Below, piece by piece: positions 1 through 8,096 of a stretch of 39,396 bases of DNA. Each line of letters opens with the position of its first letter. The stretch's first letter is position 1. The position numbers and the translations under genes were made by a program. The notes below the pieces were generated by a model. The model was not told where the DNA came from and searched no databases. It saw only the letters and a list, made by a program, of their open reading frames with translations. The stretch comes from Deltaproteobacteria bacterium (GTDB lineage: Bacteria > Desulfobacterota > Desulfobulbia > Desulfobulbales > Desulfocapsaceae). The DNA lies in the NCBI GenBank assembly GCA_024280265.1, contig JAJRQL010000076.1:1-39396 (forward strand). The letters run 5' to 3'.

Positions 1-1016
1 TGAGCACCCTGTCCTGTTACAATGCCTCTAAACCATTAACGGAGGAGGTATATATGGCTAAAAACACAGTTCAATTCCAACAAGGTTTCAGTTTGCAGGA
101 ATTTATTTCTCAATATGGATCCGAAGGGCAATGTCATCAGGCACTTTTCCAGTGGCGATGGCCAGATGGATTCAAATGTCCAAAGTGTGGTCACGTTCGC
201 TACTGTTCTCTGAAATCAAGAAAACTCTTGCAGTGCAACAGACGCCGTTCTCAGATATCTGTCACAGCCGGAACCATATTTGATTCAACCAAATTGCCAC
301 TGACAACTTGGTTTCTTGCAATCTATCTCGTCACTCAGTCAAAAGTCAGTGTTTCTGCCTTGAGCATGAAAAGAACTCTCGGGGTTTCCTACAACACAGC
401 CCTCTTGATGAAACACAAAATACAACAGGTTATAAAAGAACGTGATGATAGCAAACCTATAGCATCTTATATTATCCAGCTTGACGGTGCATACTGGGGA
501 GGAAAAAAGCGTGATGGCCGTAGAGGACGAGGTACTACAGGCAAACTCCCTTTTGTTGCTGCTGTATCCACTGATGACCAAGGCCATCCAATTGAAATGC
601 GTTTCAGTCAAGTGAGAGCCTTTTCCAAGGATGCCATTATAGAATGGGCAACTCAACACCTTTGCATAGGTGATGAAGTTGTTTCGGATGGTCTTAATTG
701 CTTTAATGGCCTCGATGAAGCAGGTTTCGACCATAGGGTAATAATCACTGGAGGTGGCCCTGAGAGTGTTAAGATGGCAGAATTTAAATGGGTCAACACA
801 ATTATTGGAAATGTGAAAAGATCTCTGCATGGTACTTTTCATGCAATCAGCAAAAAACATTTCTCTCGCTACCTCGCAGGATTTTGTTATCGTTTTAACC
901 GCAGATTTGATCTGCGCCAGTTGCTACCACGGTTTTCTTTTGTTGACCTCAGGACTCCGCCCATCCCGCAGCGGATCCTGAAGGTGGCTGAGCTTTGTGG
1001 ATAATCAGAAAAGTTT
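1..1016 (+). mobile_element. IS1595-family insertion sequence, ends unresolved
   Basis: The region is defined by its transposase gene at 54-1004. I could not find a convincing pair of terminal inverted repeats: the first 50 bases and the reverse complement of the 60 bases ending at the cyclase start do not match. The left end probably lies outside the window. The right end is either lost or falls inside the first bases of the cyclase gene, which starts only 12 bases after the transposase stop. No target-site duplication could be assigned. The element may therefore be an immobile remnant. Confidence 0.5.
54..1004 (+). CDS. IS1595-family (ISXO2-like) transposase
   Basis: A 316-residue transposase that would cut and join DNA at the ends of its own insertion sequence. 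A strong ribosome site (GGAGGAGGT) precedes the ATG. The N-terminus has a zinc ribbon (CPKC at 42-45, then QCNRR at 60-64) followed by TAGTIFDSTK, typical of the family. The ISXO2 catalytic domain follows: first Asp at 144 (QLDGAYWGGKK), second Asp at 212 (VVSDGLNCF), and Asn at 248 (WVNT..GNVKRSLHG), a DD(35)N arrangement as in many IS1595 subgroups. The end (RYLAGFCYRFNRRFDLR) is also typical, so the length is about complete. The fourth zinc-ribbon cysteine, expected at residue 64, is Arg (codon CGC, one transition from TGC), which may impair DNA binding. The stop lies 12 bases before the next gene. Confidence 0.9.
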   Translation: MAKNTVQFQQGFSLQEFISQYGSEGQCHQALFQWRWPDGFKCPKCGHVRYCSLKSRKLLQCNRRRSQISVTAGTIFDSTKLPLTTWFLAIYLVTQSKVSVSALSMKRTLGVSYNTALLMKHKIQQVIKERDDSKPIASYIIQLDGAYWGGKKRDGRRGRGTTGKLPFVAAVSTDDQGHPIEMRFSQVRAFSKDAIIEWATQHLCIGDEVVSDGLNCFNGLDEAGFDHRVIITGGGPESVKMAEFKWVNTIIGNVKRSLHGTFHAISKKHFSRYLAGFCYRFNRRFDLRQLLPRFSFVDLRTPPIPQRILKVAELCG

Positions 1017-2540
1017 ATGACCTATCAACAACCAACAGAGCAGTCTCCACAGACATCACGTCTTCGAAACTTTTTTCAAGGTTTTCGGCCTCAATATATT
1101 CCCATTGCCTATAAACTTGCCTTTGTGCTTGTTGTTCTGATTTCCACTGGAATGATTTCTCTCGGATTGACCATAGTAACAAATCAGACACGGTTGATGC
1201 GAGACCAGATTAACTCCTTTGGGCAGGCTTCGGCAAGTATGTTGGGGGAATCCTCAAAGGAGATTATTTTATCCGATGATCTTTTGGGATTAATGGTGGT
1301 TGTCAAAAATTTCGGTACCAAGGGCAATATTCTTGGTGCTGCTGTCTATTCAGAAAAAGGTGAGCGGCTCACAGAATCAGGTGCCGTTCCAGCACAGGAT
1401 GTCAGTTTGCTGTATGCGAATTCAACTCTTATCGGTGATAGGACATACAGCTATGAATGGAACGAAGAGGGTGATACTGGAACTGGTGCCATTTCCTTTT
1501 TCTCGCCAATATTTTTCAACAATGTGCTCACTGGTCACGCTCTGGTCACCTTCAGTAAGAAAACGATGGGGCAGGCAGTACAGGATACTGTCCGGACTAT
1601 TACTATCAGTACAGTTATCATGGTTCTGGTCAGTGTTGTTATCGCTTTTGTCACAGGAAAACGTCTCAGTAGACCCATAAACGAGTTAATGGATGCAAGC
1701 GTTGCCATTGGAAAAGGGGAGTATCATCATCACATTCCGGAGAGACGTAATGATGAAATCGGTTTTTTAACGGAGGCCTTTAACAAAATGGCCACTGATC
1801 TTTTGGAAAAAGAGCAGGTTGAAAATGCCTTTTCCCGTTTTGTGTCGGTGAGCGTAGCCAAGCAGATTCTGTCAAACCTCAATCATATTCAACTTGGTGG
1901 AAAGCATGTTGAGGGTACAGTTCTCTTTGCTGATATTGTTGGATTTACAAGTTTTTCAGAAAATCATCCTGCCAGTGAAGTGGCAAATCTATTGAACGAA
2001 TATTTCACCTATATATCTGCTGTGAGCAGTCTTCACCATGTCACCATTGATAAATATATGGGCGATTGTGCCATGGTTATATTTGGAATACCTGAGGCTG
2101 ATCATGACCATAAATTTCACGCTCTCACCTGCGCTGTAATGATACAGAAGCTTGTAACAAGGCTTAATAAAGTTCGTGTGGAGCAGGGAAAACCTTCAAT
2201 TCATTTCAGAATCGGTGTCAATAGTGGCACAATGCTGGCGGGAAATATGGGGTCTGTTGACAGAATGCAATTTACTGTCGTGGGGGATACTGTCAACCTT
2301 GCTTCGCGTCTGCACACAGTGGCCACAAAAGATCAGATTGTCATTACTGACTTGCTCTATAATGAAGAAAATATCAGAGGGAGGATTATTGCTGAAAAGT
2401 ATAAATCGCTGAAGCTACGTGGTATCAGTGGAGAAGTCTCCACGTACCTGGTTCAGGATCTGGCTGTGAACTTTCAAGCTGAGATAAATAGTCAGGTAGA
2501 CGAAATTCTTCAACAGATACCGGTATCCTCATCTGTATGA
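1017..2540 (+). CDS. Membrane adenylate cyclase with HAMP domain (class III)
   Basis: A 507-residue class III nucleotidyl cyclase predicted to make cAMP from ATP in response to an extracytoplasmic cue. A first membrane helix (about 33-53) is followed by a periplasmic sensor of about 140 residues, a second helix (about 195-214), a HAMP linker (214-266) and the catalytic domain (about 297-480). Visible catalytic features are the metal-binding Asp306 in FADIVGFTSF, Lys346 and Asp350 in DKYMGD, Asp424 in VVGDTVNLASR, and the transition-state Asn427 and Arg431. Lys346 with Asp424 is the pair expected for ATP rather than GTP. Its stop overlaps the start of the next lipoprotein gene in ATGA, so the two are co-translated. 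The start lies 12 bases after a transposase stop with only a weak ribosome site, so expression may depend on read-through from upstream. Confidence 0.9.
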   Translation: MTYQQPTEQSPQTSRLRNFFQGFRPQYIPIAYKLAFVLVVLISTGMISLGLTIVTNQTRLMRDQINSFGQASASMLGESSKEIILSDDLLGLMVVVKNFGTKGNILGAAVYSEKGERLTESGAVPAQDVSLLYANSTLIGDRTYSYEWNEEGDTGTGAISFFSPIFFNNVLTGHALVTFSKKTMGQAVQDTVRTITISTVIMVLVSVVIAFVTGKRLSRPINELMDASVAIGKGEYHHHIPERRNDEIGFLTEAFNKMATDLLEKEQVENAFSRFVSVSVAKQILSNLNHIQLGGKHVEGTVLFADIVGFTSFSENHPASEVANLLNEYFTYISAVSSLHHVTIDKYMGDCAMVIFGIPEADHDHKFHALTCAVMIQKLVTRLNKVRVEQGKPSIHFRIGVNSGTMLAGNMGSVDRMQFTVVGDTVNLASRLHTVATKDQIVITDLLYNEENIRGRIIAEKYKSLKLRGISGEVSTYLVQDLAVNFQAEINSQVDEILQQIPVSSSV

Positions 2541-3613
2541 AAATAATAAGTTGCTTAGTCATTGTTGTTTTTGGTCTGACACTCTCAAGCTGTGCTTATA
2601 TCAGCTCGTTGCGTACCGATTCTCATGATATCATACAAGAAATGATACTCGAGGAACAGTATGGGCATGCTCTTGATATCCTGGCTTATGCAAAACCTGA
2701 TAAACCGGATTATGAGAAGTTGATGCAACAGAAGAAGAAGCTGCTTGTCCTCATTGATAAACTGGAAAAGCGGACCATTCATGATGCCAGAAACTTTATG
2801 CGGAGAAATAAATGGTACGAGGCTCAGCAAGCGTATGAACAGGCACTTGCAAAGTATCCTGACAGTGTGAACCTGAAAAAAAGTCTGAAGGAATTTTTGC
2901 TGAAACGAGATCTGTATCTCAGTCACCTTGAACGTAAACTTGATCTTAATCGGGCTTACTGGCTCATTGCTAACAGTTCTGTACAGCAGGCAATCATCGG
3001 GGTTTTGTCAGAGGCTGGAGAACAGTATTCGGAACTGCGAGATTATCAGCACCAGAAGGAACAAACTGCTCGCCATTTACTTAAGTATACTTTTCAGGCC
3101 CTTGAGAAAAAAGATTATAGCTCAGCGCATACCATGTTAAATCTTATCGATAACCTCAATGTGGAGACTCTCGATGAAGTGCAGCTGGCAGATGCGAAAA
3201 AACAGCTTAAAAAGGTGAGCCTCAAGCGGCGCCTTGAACAGGAAAAGAAAACCCGGCAGCTGATTTCTGCTCTTACAGAAAGTGTTAGCAATAAAAATCT
3301 GTTAAAGGCAAGAAAACAGCTCGATTTTATAGAGAAAAACAAAAAACAATATAGTTCATCGCAGGAGTTATACAATGAACTTGAGACCCTTTACAGGCAT
3401 GGTGTTGAACAGGGAATGAAGGCTGGTCGGATCTTGTATTCTCTTGGGAAAATAGATGAAGCTTTGGCTATATGGGTGCCGCTTCATAGGGTGGACAAAG
3501 ATAATCAGAAATTGCGGGAACACATCGATCGTGCAAATCGGGTTCTTGAGAAACTTCAGGATCTTGGTGAGGCGGGTAATAGTATTCTGCCGCCACGGGC
3601 GGTGCAAGAATAA
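2537..3613 (+). CDS. TPR-repeat lipoprotein partnered with adenylate cyclase
   Basis: A 358-residue predicted lipoprotein. Residues 1-19 form a type II signal peptide ending in a lipobox (LTLSSC), so Cys19 would be lipidated. The rest is almost wholly helical and charged. Tetratricopeptide-like units are visible: ARNFMRRNKWYEAQQAYEQA (about 84-103, followed by LAKYPDS), a second around HTMLNLIDNLN, and a C-terminal one (LGKIDEALAIW). It overlaps the cyclase gene by four bases (ATGA), which strongly suggests a functional pair, perhaps a periplasmic scaffold or ligand-presenting partner for the cyclase sensor domain. That role is an inference; no enzymatic motif is visible. No clear terminator follows. 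Confidence 0.75.
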   Translation: MKIISCLVIVVFGLTLSSCAYISSLRTDSHDIIQEMILEEQYGHALDILAYAKPDKPDYEKLMQQKKKLLVLIDKLEKRTIHDARNFMRRNKWYEAQQAYEQALAKYPDSVNLKKSLKEFLLKRDLYLSHLERKLDLNRAYWLIANSSVQQAIIGVLSEAGEQYSELRDYQHQKEQTARHLLKYTFQALEKKDYSSAHTMLNLIDNLNVETLDEVQLADAKKQLKKVSLKRRLEQEKKTRQLISALTESVSNKNLLKARKQLDFIEKNKKQYSSSQELYNELETLYRHGVEQGMKAGRILYSLGKIDEALAIWVPLHRVDKDNQKLREHIDRANRVLEKLQDLGEAGNSILPPRAVQE

Positions 3614-3794
3614 TCTGGCACCATTCGCTCTCCTCTGTGGCAGAGGGAGTTCAGGGAATTTATCCAAACAGGGTGTATGCCTGATTCTCATCCTTGTTTT
3701 TCAGTGGTGATAATGGGCTGCTGTCTTCACTCCTCTAAGTGTGGTCATTCTTCCGGGCCACTGATTCTCTTATAATCACTTGCCATCGGATCAG

Positions 3795-3823
3795 TTGCTA
3801 TATATACTTAATCATTCTAATAT
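3795..3823 (+). promoter_or_regulatory. Predicted sigma-70 type promoter
   Basis: A -35 box TTGCTA (3795-3800) and a -10 box TAATAT (3818-3823) are separated by 17 bases, close to consensus. Transcription would begin near 3830, leaving a leader of about 50 bases before the GTG start at 3883. It lies in the 269-base gap after the TPR lipoprotein and would drive the exported OB-fold protein and possibly the genes after it. The rest of that gap holds nothing I recognise. Confidence 0.5.
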
Positions 3824-3882
3824 TAGATACGTCAATCACTGTGTTTATAAAGAACATGCCATAATTTTCAAAGGGTGTTTCG

Positions 3883-4371
3883 GTGAAGATTTCATACCAA
3901 AAGAGGCTTCTGTTTTTCATTCTGTTCATTCCCACATTATTGTGTCAGGTATCTTCTCTTTATGCTGGTGCTGATAACGATATAGCCGGATGGGGAGATG
4001 ATGATGAGTATAACAGATTGTATAACCCTAAAGAGCTTGATAAACTACGGGGTACAGTTCTTAAATTCAAGAAAGTCAAGCCTCTGCCGGGGATGTCAAA
4101 AGCCACTGTTCTGGTACTTGATGATGACGGTGACAAAATTGATGTCCATCTTTGCCCGGTCTGGTTTGCTACTCCTAAAGACACCGGGATTAAGAGGGGT
4201 GACAGGGTGAAGATAAAGGGTAGTTGGGCTGAGATTGATGGCGAAGATGTTTTTATGGCCTCAAAGGTAAAGAAAGGTGACTATTTCGAATTTAAGGTCA
4301 GATTGACTAAAGATGGTACACCATTTTGGAACATGAGCCCGGAACAGCTAGAGTATGAGCGCAACCAGTAA
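3883..4371 (+). CDS. Exported OB-fold-like protein of unknown function
   Basis: A 162-residue protein starting at GTG, chosen because AAGGG lies just upstream and the frame then opens with a clear signal peptide (basic MKISYQKR, hydrophobic LLFFILFIPTLL, cleavage probably near SLYAGA, about residue 29). The mature part is acidic at first (GWGDDDEYNRLYNP) and then has a beta-rich stretch: RGTVLKF, ATVLVLDDDGDKIDVHL, RGDRVKIKGSWAEIDG, VFMASKVKKGD. This alternation, with a GDRVKIKG turn, resembles small periplasmic OB-fold proteins. A conserved-looking Cys sits in VHLCPVWFA. No enzymatic motif is visible and the family was not recognised. A predicted promoter precedes it; the FBPase reading frame begins 31 bases after its stop. 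Confidence 0.65.
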   Translation: MKISYQKRLLFFILFIPTLLCQVSSLYAGADNDIAGWGDDDEYNRLYNPKELDKLRGTVLKFKKVKPLPGMSKATVLVLDDDGDKIDVHLCPVWFATPKDTGIKRGDRVKIKGSWAEIDGEDVFMASKVKKGDYFEFKVRLTKDGTPFWNMSPEQLEYERNQ

Positions 4372-4402
4372 TAACTGGTAGCATTTCTTGTCTGAATAGG
4401 AG

Positions 4403-5752
4403 ATGAGTATGAAGGAAGAACGTTTTCGGCTGCAGACCAGTGAACTTGATAAGCTGGCTCAGCAGTTACTGCATATTGAAAATGAACTGAATTCAAATAT
4501 CCCTGTTACTCTTTGGATCAGTGATCTTCATGGAGAGGGCGACCGGTTCATGGCAATCCTTCGAGGTCGTTTTGGTATGCTTTACCAGACATGCCGTGAA
4601 GCACTCCCCAAAACATTTAGCATCAATAAGGTTCAGTACCTCACTAAAATTATACGGAAAAAGAATTTTTTTGTTGATGAGAACGTCCAGATGGACACTC
4701 AGGATGTAATATTCTGTCTAGTCGAAATTTTGAAATATCGTCTGGCTAATATCAGGCATCGTACTAAAAACATCTTTCCTCCAGAATTCCGAAATACCAT
4801 AAAGAGGTTAATCTCCGGACTACCAGTACCTGATCAGGTGTTTGAGGAACGGGTACTTTCTGAACGACTCATCAGTCATCTTGCCCACAGTATCCGTCAA
4901 GTGCTCCTTGATCGTATTCAGGTACTTGGCGATGTTTTTGACCGCGGTGCACAACCTGATAAGATCATACGTATTCTTTCGTCTCCAGCATACAGGGATA
5001 TGGTTGACTATGTTTTTGGCAATCATGATATATTATGGATGGGGGCGGTTTCAGGTAATAAATCGCTGGTTGCTGAGGCCATCAGGATTACATGTCGCTA
5101 TGACCATTTTGAACTTTTGGAAAGACTTGGGGTTGATAGCTCACGTTTGGCTGCATTTGCTGAGAGAACCTATCCTGTAGAGAGAGTGACTGGTAAAATT
5201 AAGGCCAGGACCAACAAGGGCCGGTGCATGGAAAAGGCGCTGGCTGTTATTCAGTTTAAATTCGAAGAACAGACCATTGGGAAATTCCCCGAATATGGAA
5301 TGCAATCGAGATTGTGGCTGGAACGTCTTGCCGCAATGCTTGCTACTGGTGATACAGCAGGGCTTAATGATACGCATTTTCCAACTGTGGATCTGAAAAA
5401 CCCAGCTGCCTTGACCCATGAAGAACAGGAAATAATAGATGATCTGAGTCGCCAGTTTTCAGAAAATAAAAAAATAAGGAGACTGCTCAGTTATTTTTTC
5501 AAAAATGGAAAAACATACCATATTCATAACAATAGCCTCAATATCCACGCCCTGGTGCCATCAAACGAAGATGGTGAGTTTGAGGCGTTTCTTGGTAAGA
5601 GTGGGCGTGAATTACTTGATTTTGTGCAGGAAACAATAGTGCGTGTCGGGAAAAATATCTTAATGGTGAGGAGCAGGATGAACAGGATCAGGCACTCTTT
5701 TTTTACCTCTGGTGCGGCCCGAAGTCACCCTTTTTTGGCAAACATGCCATGA
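4403..5752 (+). CDS. fbp: Class III fructose-1,6-bisphosphatase, 5' part of a frameshifted gene
   Basis: This frame carries most of a Firmicutes-type (class III) fructose-1,6-bisphosphatase, the gluconeogenic enzyme hydrolysing fructose-1,6-bisphosphate. Metallophosphatase motifs are intact: [11 protein letters not shown] near residue 39, [12 protein letters not shown] near 175, [11 protein letters not shown] near 210, and [15 protein letters not shown] near 372. A better start than the first ATG is probably the second at 4409, six bases after AGGAG. Up to about 5640 the frame aligns with the family. The last 30-35 residues (from about [12 protein letters not shown] on) are foreign, because the true continuation ([23 protein letters not shown]) lies in another frame. 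A loss of one base, or gain of two, between about 5622 and 5690 explains this. As written, the product lacks the C-terminal third of the catalytic core. Confidence 0.85.
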   Translation: MSMKEERFRLQTSELDKLAQQLLHIENELNSNIPVTLWISDLHGEGDRFMAILRGRFGMLYQTCREALPKTFSINKVQYLTKIIRKKNFFVDENVQMDTQDVIFCLVEILKYRLANIRHRTKNIFPPEFRNTIKRLISGLPVPDQVFEERVLSERLISHLAHSIRQVLLDRIQVLGDVFDRGAQPDKIIRILSSPAYRDMVDYVFGNHDILWMGAVSGNKSLVAEAIRITCRYDHFELLERLGVDSSRLAAFAERTYPVERVTGKIKARTNKGRCMEKALAVIQFKFEEQTIGKFPEYGMQSRLWLERLAAMLATGDTAGLNDTHFPTVDLKNPAALTHEEQEIIDDLSRQFSENKKIRRLLSYFFKNGKTYHIHNNSLNIHALVPSNEDGEFEAFLGKSGRELLDFVQETIVRVGKNILMVRSRMNRIRHSFFTSGAARSHPFLANMP

Positions 5753-6219
5753 AAACCTTTGAGAGATATTTTCTCCTTGACCCTGACAGTCATACAGAAC
5801 GTACTCTTTATTGGAAAAAAAATCTTAACACCCCGCAATTTAAAAAGAAACTTCAGGAAGAATTCGGAATTCAGCGAGTCGTGTATGGTCATACTCCTGT
5901 TGATTACAGCAAGGGAAAATCCATGGCATCTCCCGACGGGGTTGCAATTAATGTTGATGGTGGTTTTGCCGCTGCTTACTATAATCGTGGTCATGCGCTG
6001 GTTCATACTCCATATCAGCTTTTTGGTATTATTCTGCCGACACCTGAAGAGATGCAGGAAGCAGCGCAGAACCTCTAGTCTGCACCACTTGATATTGAAC
6101 TTATTGATGAGTTCAGGCAGGCAATGAAGATAAAGGATACTGCAAAAGGAGTACTTCTTAAGCGGCAGAGCGAAGCTTTGTTGCGTAGAATCAGGGAATT
6201 GACAGATGACTATGCCTGA
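5749..6219 (+). pseudogene. fbp: Class III fructose-1,6-bisphosphatase, 3' part with in-frame TAG
   Basis: This is the missing C-terminal region of the FBPase. The frame is open from about 5622 and reads [19 protein letters not shown], then [20 protein letters not shown] and [21 protein letters not shown], all strongly family-like. The ATG at 5749 (in HAMKTF) is an internal methionine, not a native start; from it 109 codons run to TAG at 6076-6078. After the TAG the same frame stays open for 46 codons to TGA at 6217-6219 and still resembles the family tail (DIELIDEFRQAMKIKDTAKG, then LLRRIRELTDDYA). Adding this tail gives about 605 codons overall, close to class III enzymes at about 640-670. 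The gene thus has two separate lesions and is best called a pseudogene, unless the sequence is in error. Confidence 0.8.
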
Positions 6220-6252
6220 AATTGATTATGATACAGTTATGTTGGGTTGCCG

Positions 6253-7200
6253 ATGAATATTAATTACGGGATGGAAATAGTCAGAGCCACTGAGATTGCA
6301 GCACTTACTGCCGCCAGGATTCAGGGACTCGGTAATCATGGTGATATTCTCAATCAGGCAAGATCGGCAATCATTAAGACCCTCAACCGACTGATGATTA
6401 CTGGTAACGTGGTTAATGATCGCTTCTCTGGAAGAGAGGGAGTGTGTCAGCTGCCAGAGAGACTAGGTGAGGGTGGACCGGATATGGATCTGATGGTTGT
6501 GGCACTGGAGGCTCACCATGCTGCTGCAGATGGTCGCAATAATGCGACGTCGTATACAGTTATTGTAGAGGATGGCTCAATTCAGTCAGTCCCTAATCTG
6601 CATATGTATAAAATTGTTGTCGGACCACAGGTTGGTGAAGTAATAGATATCAATCAATCGCCTACCGCAAATGTGAAGCGGGTAGCCAGAGTGTTACGAA
6701 AATATACTGAAAACGTCACAGTTTGTATTTTAAATCGCAAAAGGCACCTGAATCTTATCAGTGAGGTGCGGAGCTGCGGGGCTCGGATAAAACTGATCGA
6801 AGAGGGTGAAATCTCTGGTTGCCTTGCTGCAATTAATGGTGAGAAGGCTGATATTTATATGGGCTACGGGTTTGCTCCTGAAGGAACTGTTGTTGCTGCC
6901 GCAATCAGTTGCCTTGGAGGGTACCTCGAGGGCAAGATATCATACGAATCTGAGCAGGATAAAAAACAGGCCTGCGAGCATGGTATTCATGATTTTGACA
7001 AGGTGTTCAGAGTGGAAAATCTGATCGATTCGCGGAAGATTTCTTTTGCCGCAACTGGTGTTACGGATGGGGAGTTTCTTGAAGGGGTACGGTTTACTGC
7101 AACGGGTGCTGTGACAAATTCATTTATTGCGAGAAGTGAGACCCGTACCTACAGAAACCTGATCACCAGGCATTTCTTTGATTATAATCCGGTTTTTTAG
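6253..7200 (+). CDS. GlpX-like (class II FBPase) protein lacking key catalytic residues
   Basis: A 315-residue relative of class II fructose-1,6-bisphosphatase (GlpX). The ATG at 6253 (MNINYGMEIVRATEIAALTA) aligns with the family start; an in-frame TTG two codons earlier is less likely. Conserved family blocks are visible: VRATEIAALTAAR, KTLNRLMITGNVV, MYKIVVGP, RKRHLNLISE, YMGYGFAPEGTV, SFAATGVTDGEFLEGVRF. The metal and substrate motifs are altered. The usual GEGExDEAPML is replaced by NDRFSGREGVCQL, and the usual DxAVDPxEGT by MDLMVVALEAH, so the Asp equivalent to E. coli Asp85 and the following Gly-Thr are gone. The Glu of APEG remains. It is probably inactive as an FBPase or has another role. 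It follows the broken FBPase by 33 bases, suggesting a former operon. Confidence 0.75.
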   Translation: MNINYGMEIVRATEIAALTAARIQGLGNHGDILNQARSAIIKTLNRLMITGNVVNDRFSGREGVCQLPERLGEGGPDMDLMVVALEAHHAAADGRNNATSYTVIVEDGSIQSVPNLHMYKIVVGPQVGEVIDINQSPTANVKRVARVLRKYTENVTVCILNRKRHLNLISEVRSCGARIKLIEEGEISGCLAAINGEKADIYMGYGFAPEGTVVAAAISCLGGYLEGKISYESEQDKKQACEHGIHDFDKVFRVENLIDSRKISFAATGVTDGEFLEGVRFTATGAVTNSFIARSETRTYRNLITRHFFDYNPVF

Positions 7201-7290
7201 TGAACCATCAATTTATGATACTGGCTTGGGTTTGAACTGACAACAATTACGGTGCTGGCAGGGAGAGGAAACAATAAGGGGGGGGAGTTG

Positions 7291-7593
7291 GTGCAGGGAC
7301 TGGAATTCATGATTAAGCGGGCTGAATACCGGAAGGTAAAAGAGGCTCATCTGTTTGAAAAGGTTTTGCAGTGGGCACAGAGTGATGATGACGGTCTTGT
7401 TGTGGAAATCGTTGAAAGGGCCTATGCCGATGATAACGCGGAGCGCTGGTTAACTATTCATTCCACCAGTTCTTTCACGGGATTAACTCTCTACTATATG
7501 GATATTGTGGCAGAAGAGAGAGGGCTGCTTGCCAATGAGCGTCGTCTTCTCGTGAAAAAAATGGCTGGCTACACTAAACGTCTTCTGGGCTGA
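7291..7593 (+). CDS. Hypothetical protein, about 100 residues
   Basis: A short, charged, soluble protein that I do not recognise. The frame opens with a GTG at 7252, but a purine-rich ribosome site (GGGGGGGAG, about 7280-7287) lies just before the TTG at 7288 and the GTG at 7291, so I place the start at 7291; an ATG at 7309 is also possible. The sequence contains EFMIKRAEYRKVKEAHLFEK, a WAQSDDDGLVVEIVERAYADD stretch and a C-terminal basic helix (ERRLLVKKMAGYTKRLLG), with no signal peptide or membrane segment. It lies on the same strand about 90 bases after the GlpX-like gene and converges with the YchJ-like gene. No function is proposed. Confidence 0.5.
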   Translation: MQGLEFMIKRAEYRKVKEAHLFEKVLQWAQSDDDGLVVEIVERAYADDNAERWLTIHSTSSFTGLTLYYMDIVAEERGLLANERRLLVKKMAGYTKRLLG

Positions 7594-7616
7594 TTCTCTT
7601 GCAGTATAGGTCCTTT

Positions 7617-8090
7617 TCAGCAGCAACACCTCTTGTATTTCTTACTTGAGCCACAGGGACAAGGTCTGTTTCTTCCTATCTTTTCAGTAGCAGATTCAGT
7701 TTCTCCATCAAGATAATACCAGAGGGTATCTTTTTTTATGAAACGTGATTTCTCATGGAGGTAACAGAGGTGGTCGTTACCCATGAACCTGGCGGTGAAA
7801 CTCACTGTACCTTTGCTGGAATCTTCGTTTCCTGCTTCACAGCCTTCAACCTTCGGGTCAAGCCATCGAATAACTTTGTCATCGCAGCTTATTTCAGCGG
7901 GTCTTGTTTCAGGGGCCCAGCTTTTCAGTAAGAAATCGGAGTTGCCCAGGGTAAATGCGGTGTAACGTGAGCGCATCAGCTGCTCTGCGGTCGTGGCCCG
8001 TTCATGATTCTTTAACACAGGGCCACAGCAGACCCTGAAGGCTCTGTTACTGCAACAGGGACAGTTTTGCAACGGATCGTTAACGTCCAT
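7617..8090 (-). CDS. YchJ-family protein with two SEC-C zinc motifs
   Basis: A 157-residue member of the YchJ (UPF0225) family. The N-terminal SEC-C-like cysteine motif reads CPCCSNRAFRVCCG (about 10-23). A central NTF2-like domain starts with the typical ATTAEQLMRSRYTAFTLGN and continues through FLLKSW..., RWLDPKVEGCEAG and VSFTARF. A canonical SEC-C zinc finger closes the protein (RNRPCPCGSSKKYKRCC). SEC-C motifs bind zinc and can mediate contacts with SecB or nucleic acids, but the role of YchJ is unknown. The full family length is present. It is the last gene of a minus-strand trio with the small membrane protein and PEP synthase regulator. Confidence 0.88.
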   Translation of the reverse strand: MDVNDPLQNCPCCSNRAFRVCCGPVLKNHERATTAEQLMRSRYTAFTLGNSDFLLKSWAPETRPAEISCDDKVIRWLDPKVEGCEAGNEDSSKGTVSFTARFMGNDHLCYLHEKSRFIKKDTLWYYLDGETESATEKIGRNRPCPCGSSKKYKRCCC

Positions 8091-8096
8091 AGTGTC

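Noticed and set aside
339-860. 173-residue minus-strand frame inside the transposase
   Set aside because: Fully antisense to a clear transposase, with no recognisable protein features; a shadow frame.
3628-3650. Hairpin CTCCTCTG/CAGAGGGAG after the TPR lipoprotein as a terminator
   Set aside because: The stem is imperfect (bulged G) and no T tract follows, so it is not a convincing intrinsic terminator.
5620-5700. Programmed -1 frameshift in the FBPase gene
   Set aside because: The zero-frame codons around GGG AAA AAT do not form a proper X XXY YYZ slippery heptamer, no strong downstream structure was evident, and an in-frame TAG lies further on; a mutation or sequence error is simpler.
6076-6078. 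TAG read as pyrrolysine or by suppression in the FBPase gene
   Set aside because: Some Desulfobacterota do use pyrrolysine, but a frameshift in the same gene and a TAA in another argue for decay; no pyl genes or insertion element are visible in the window.
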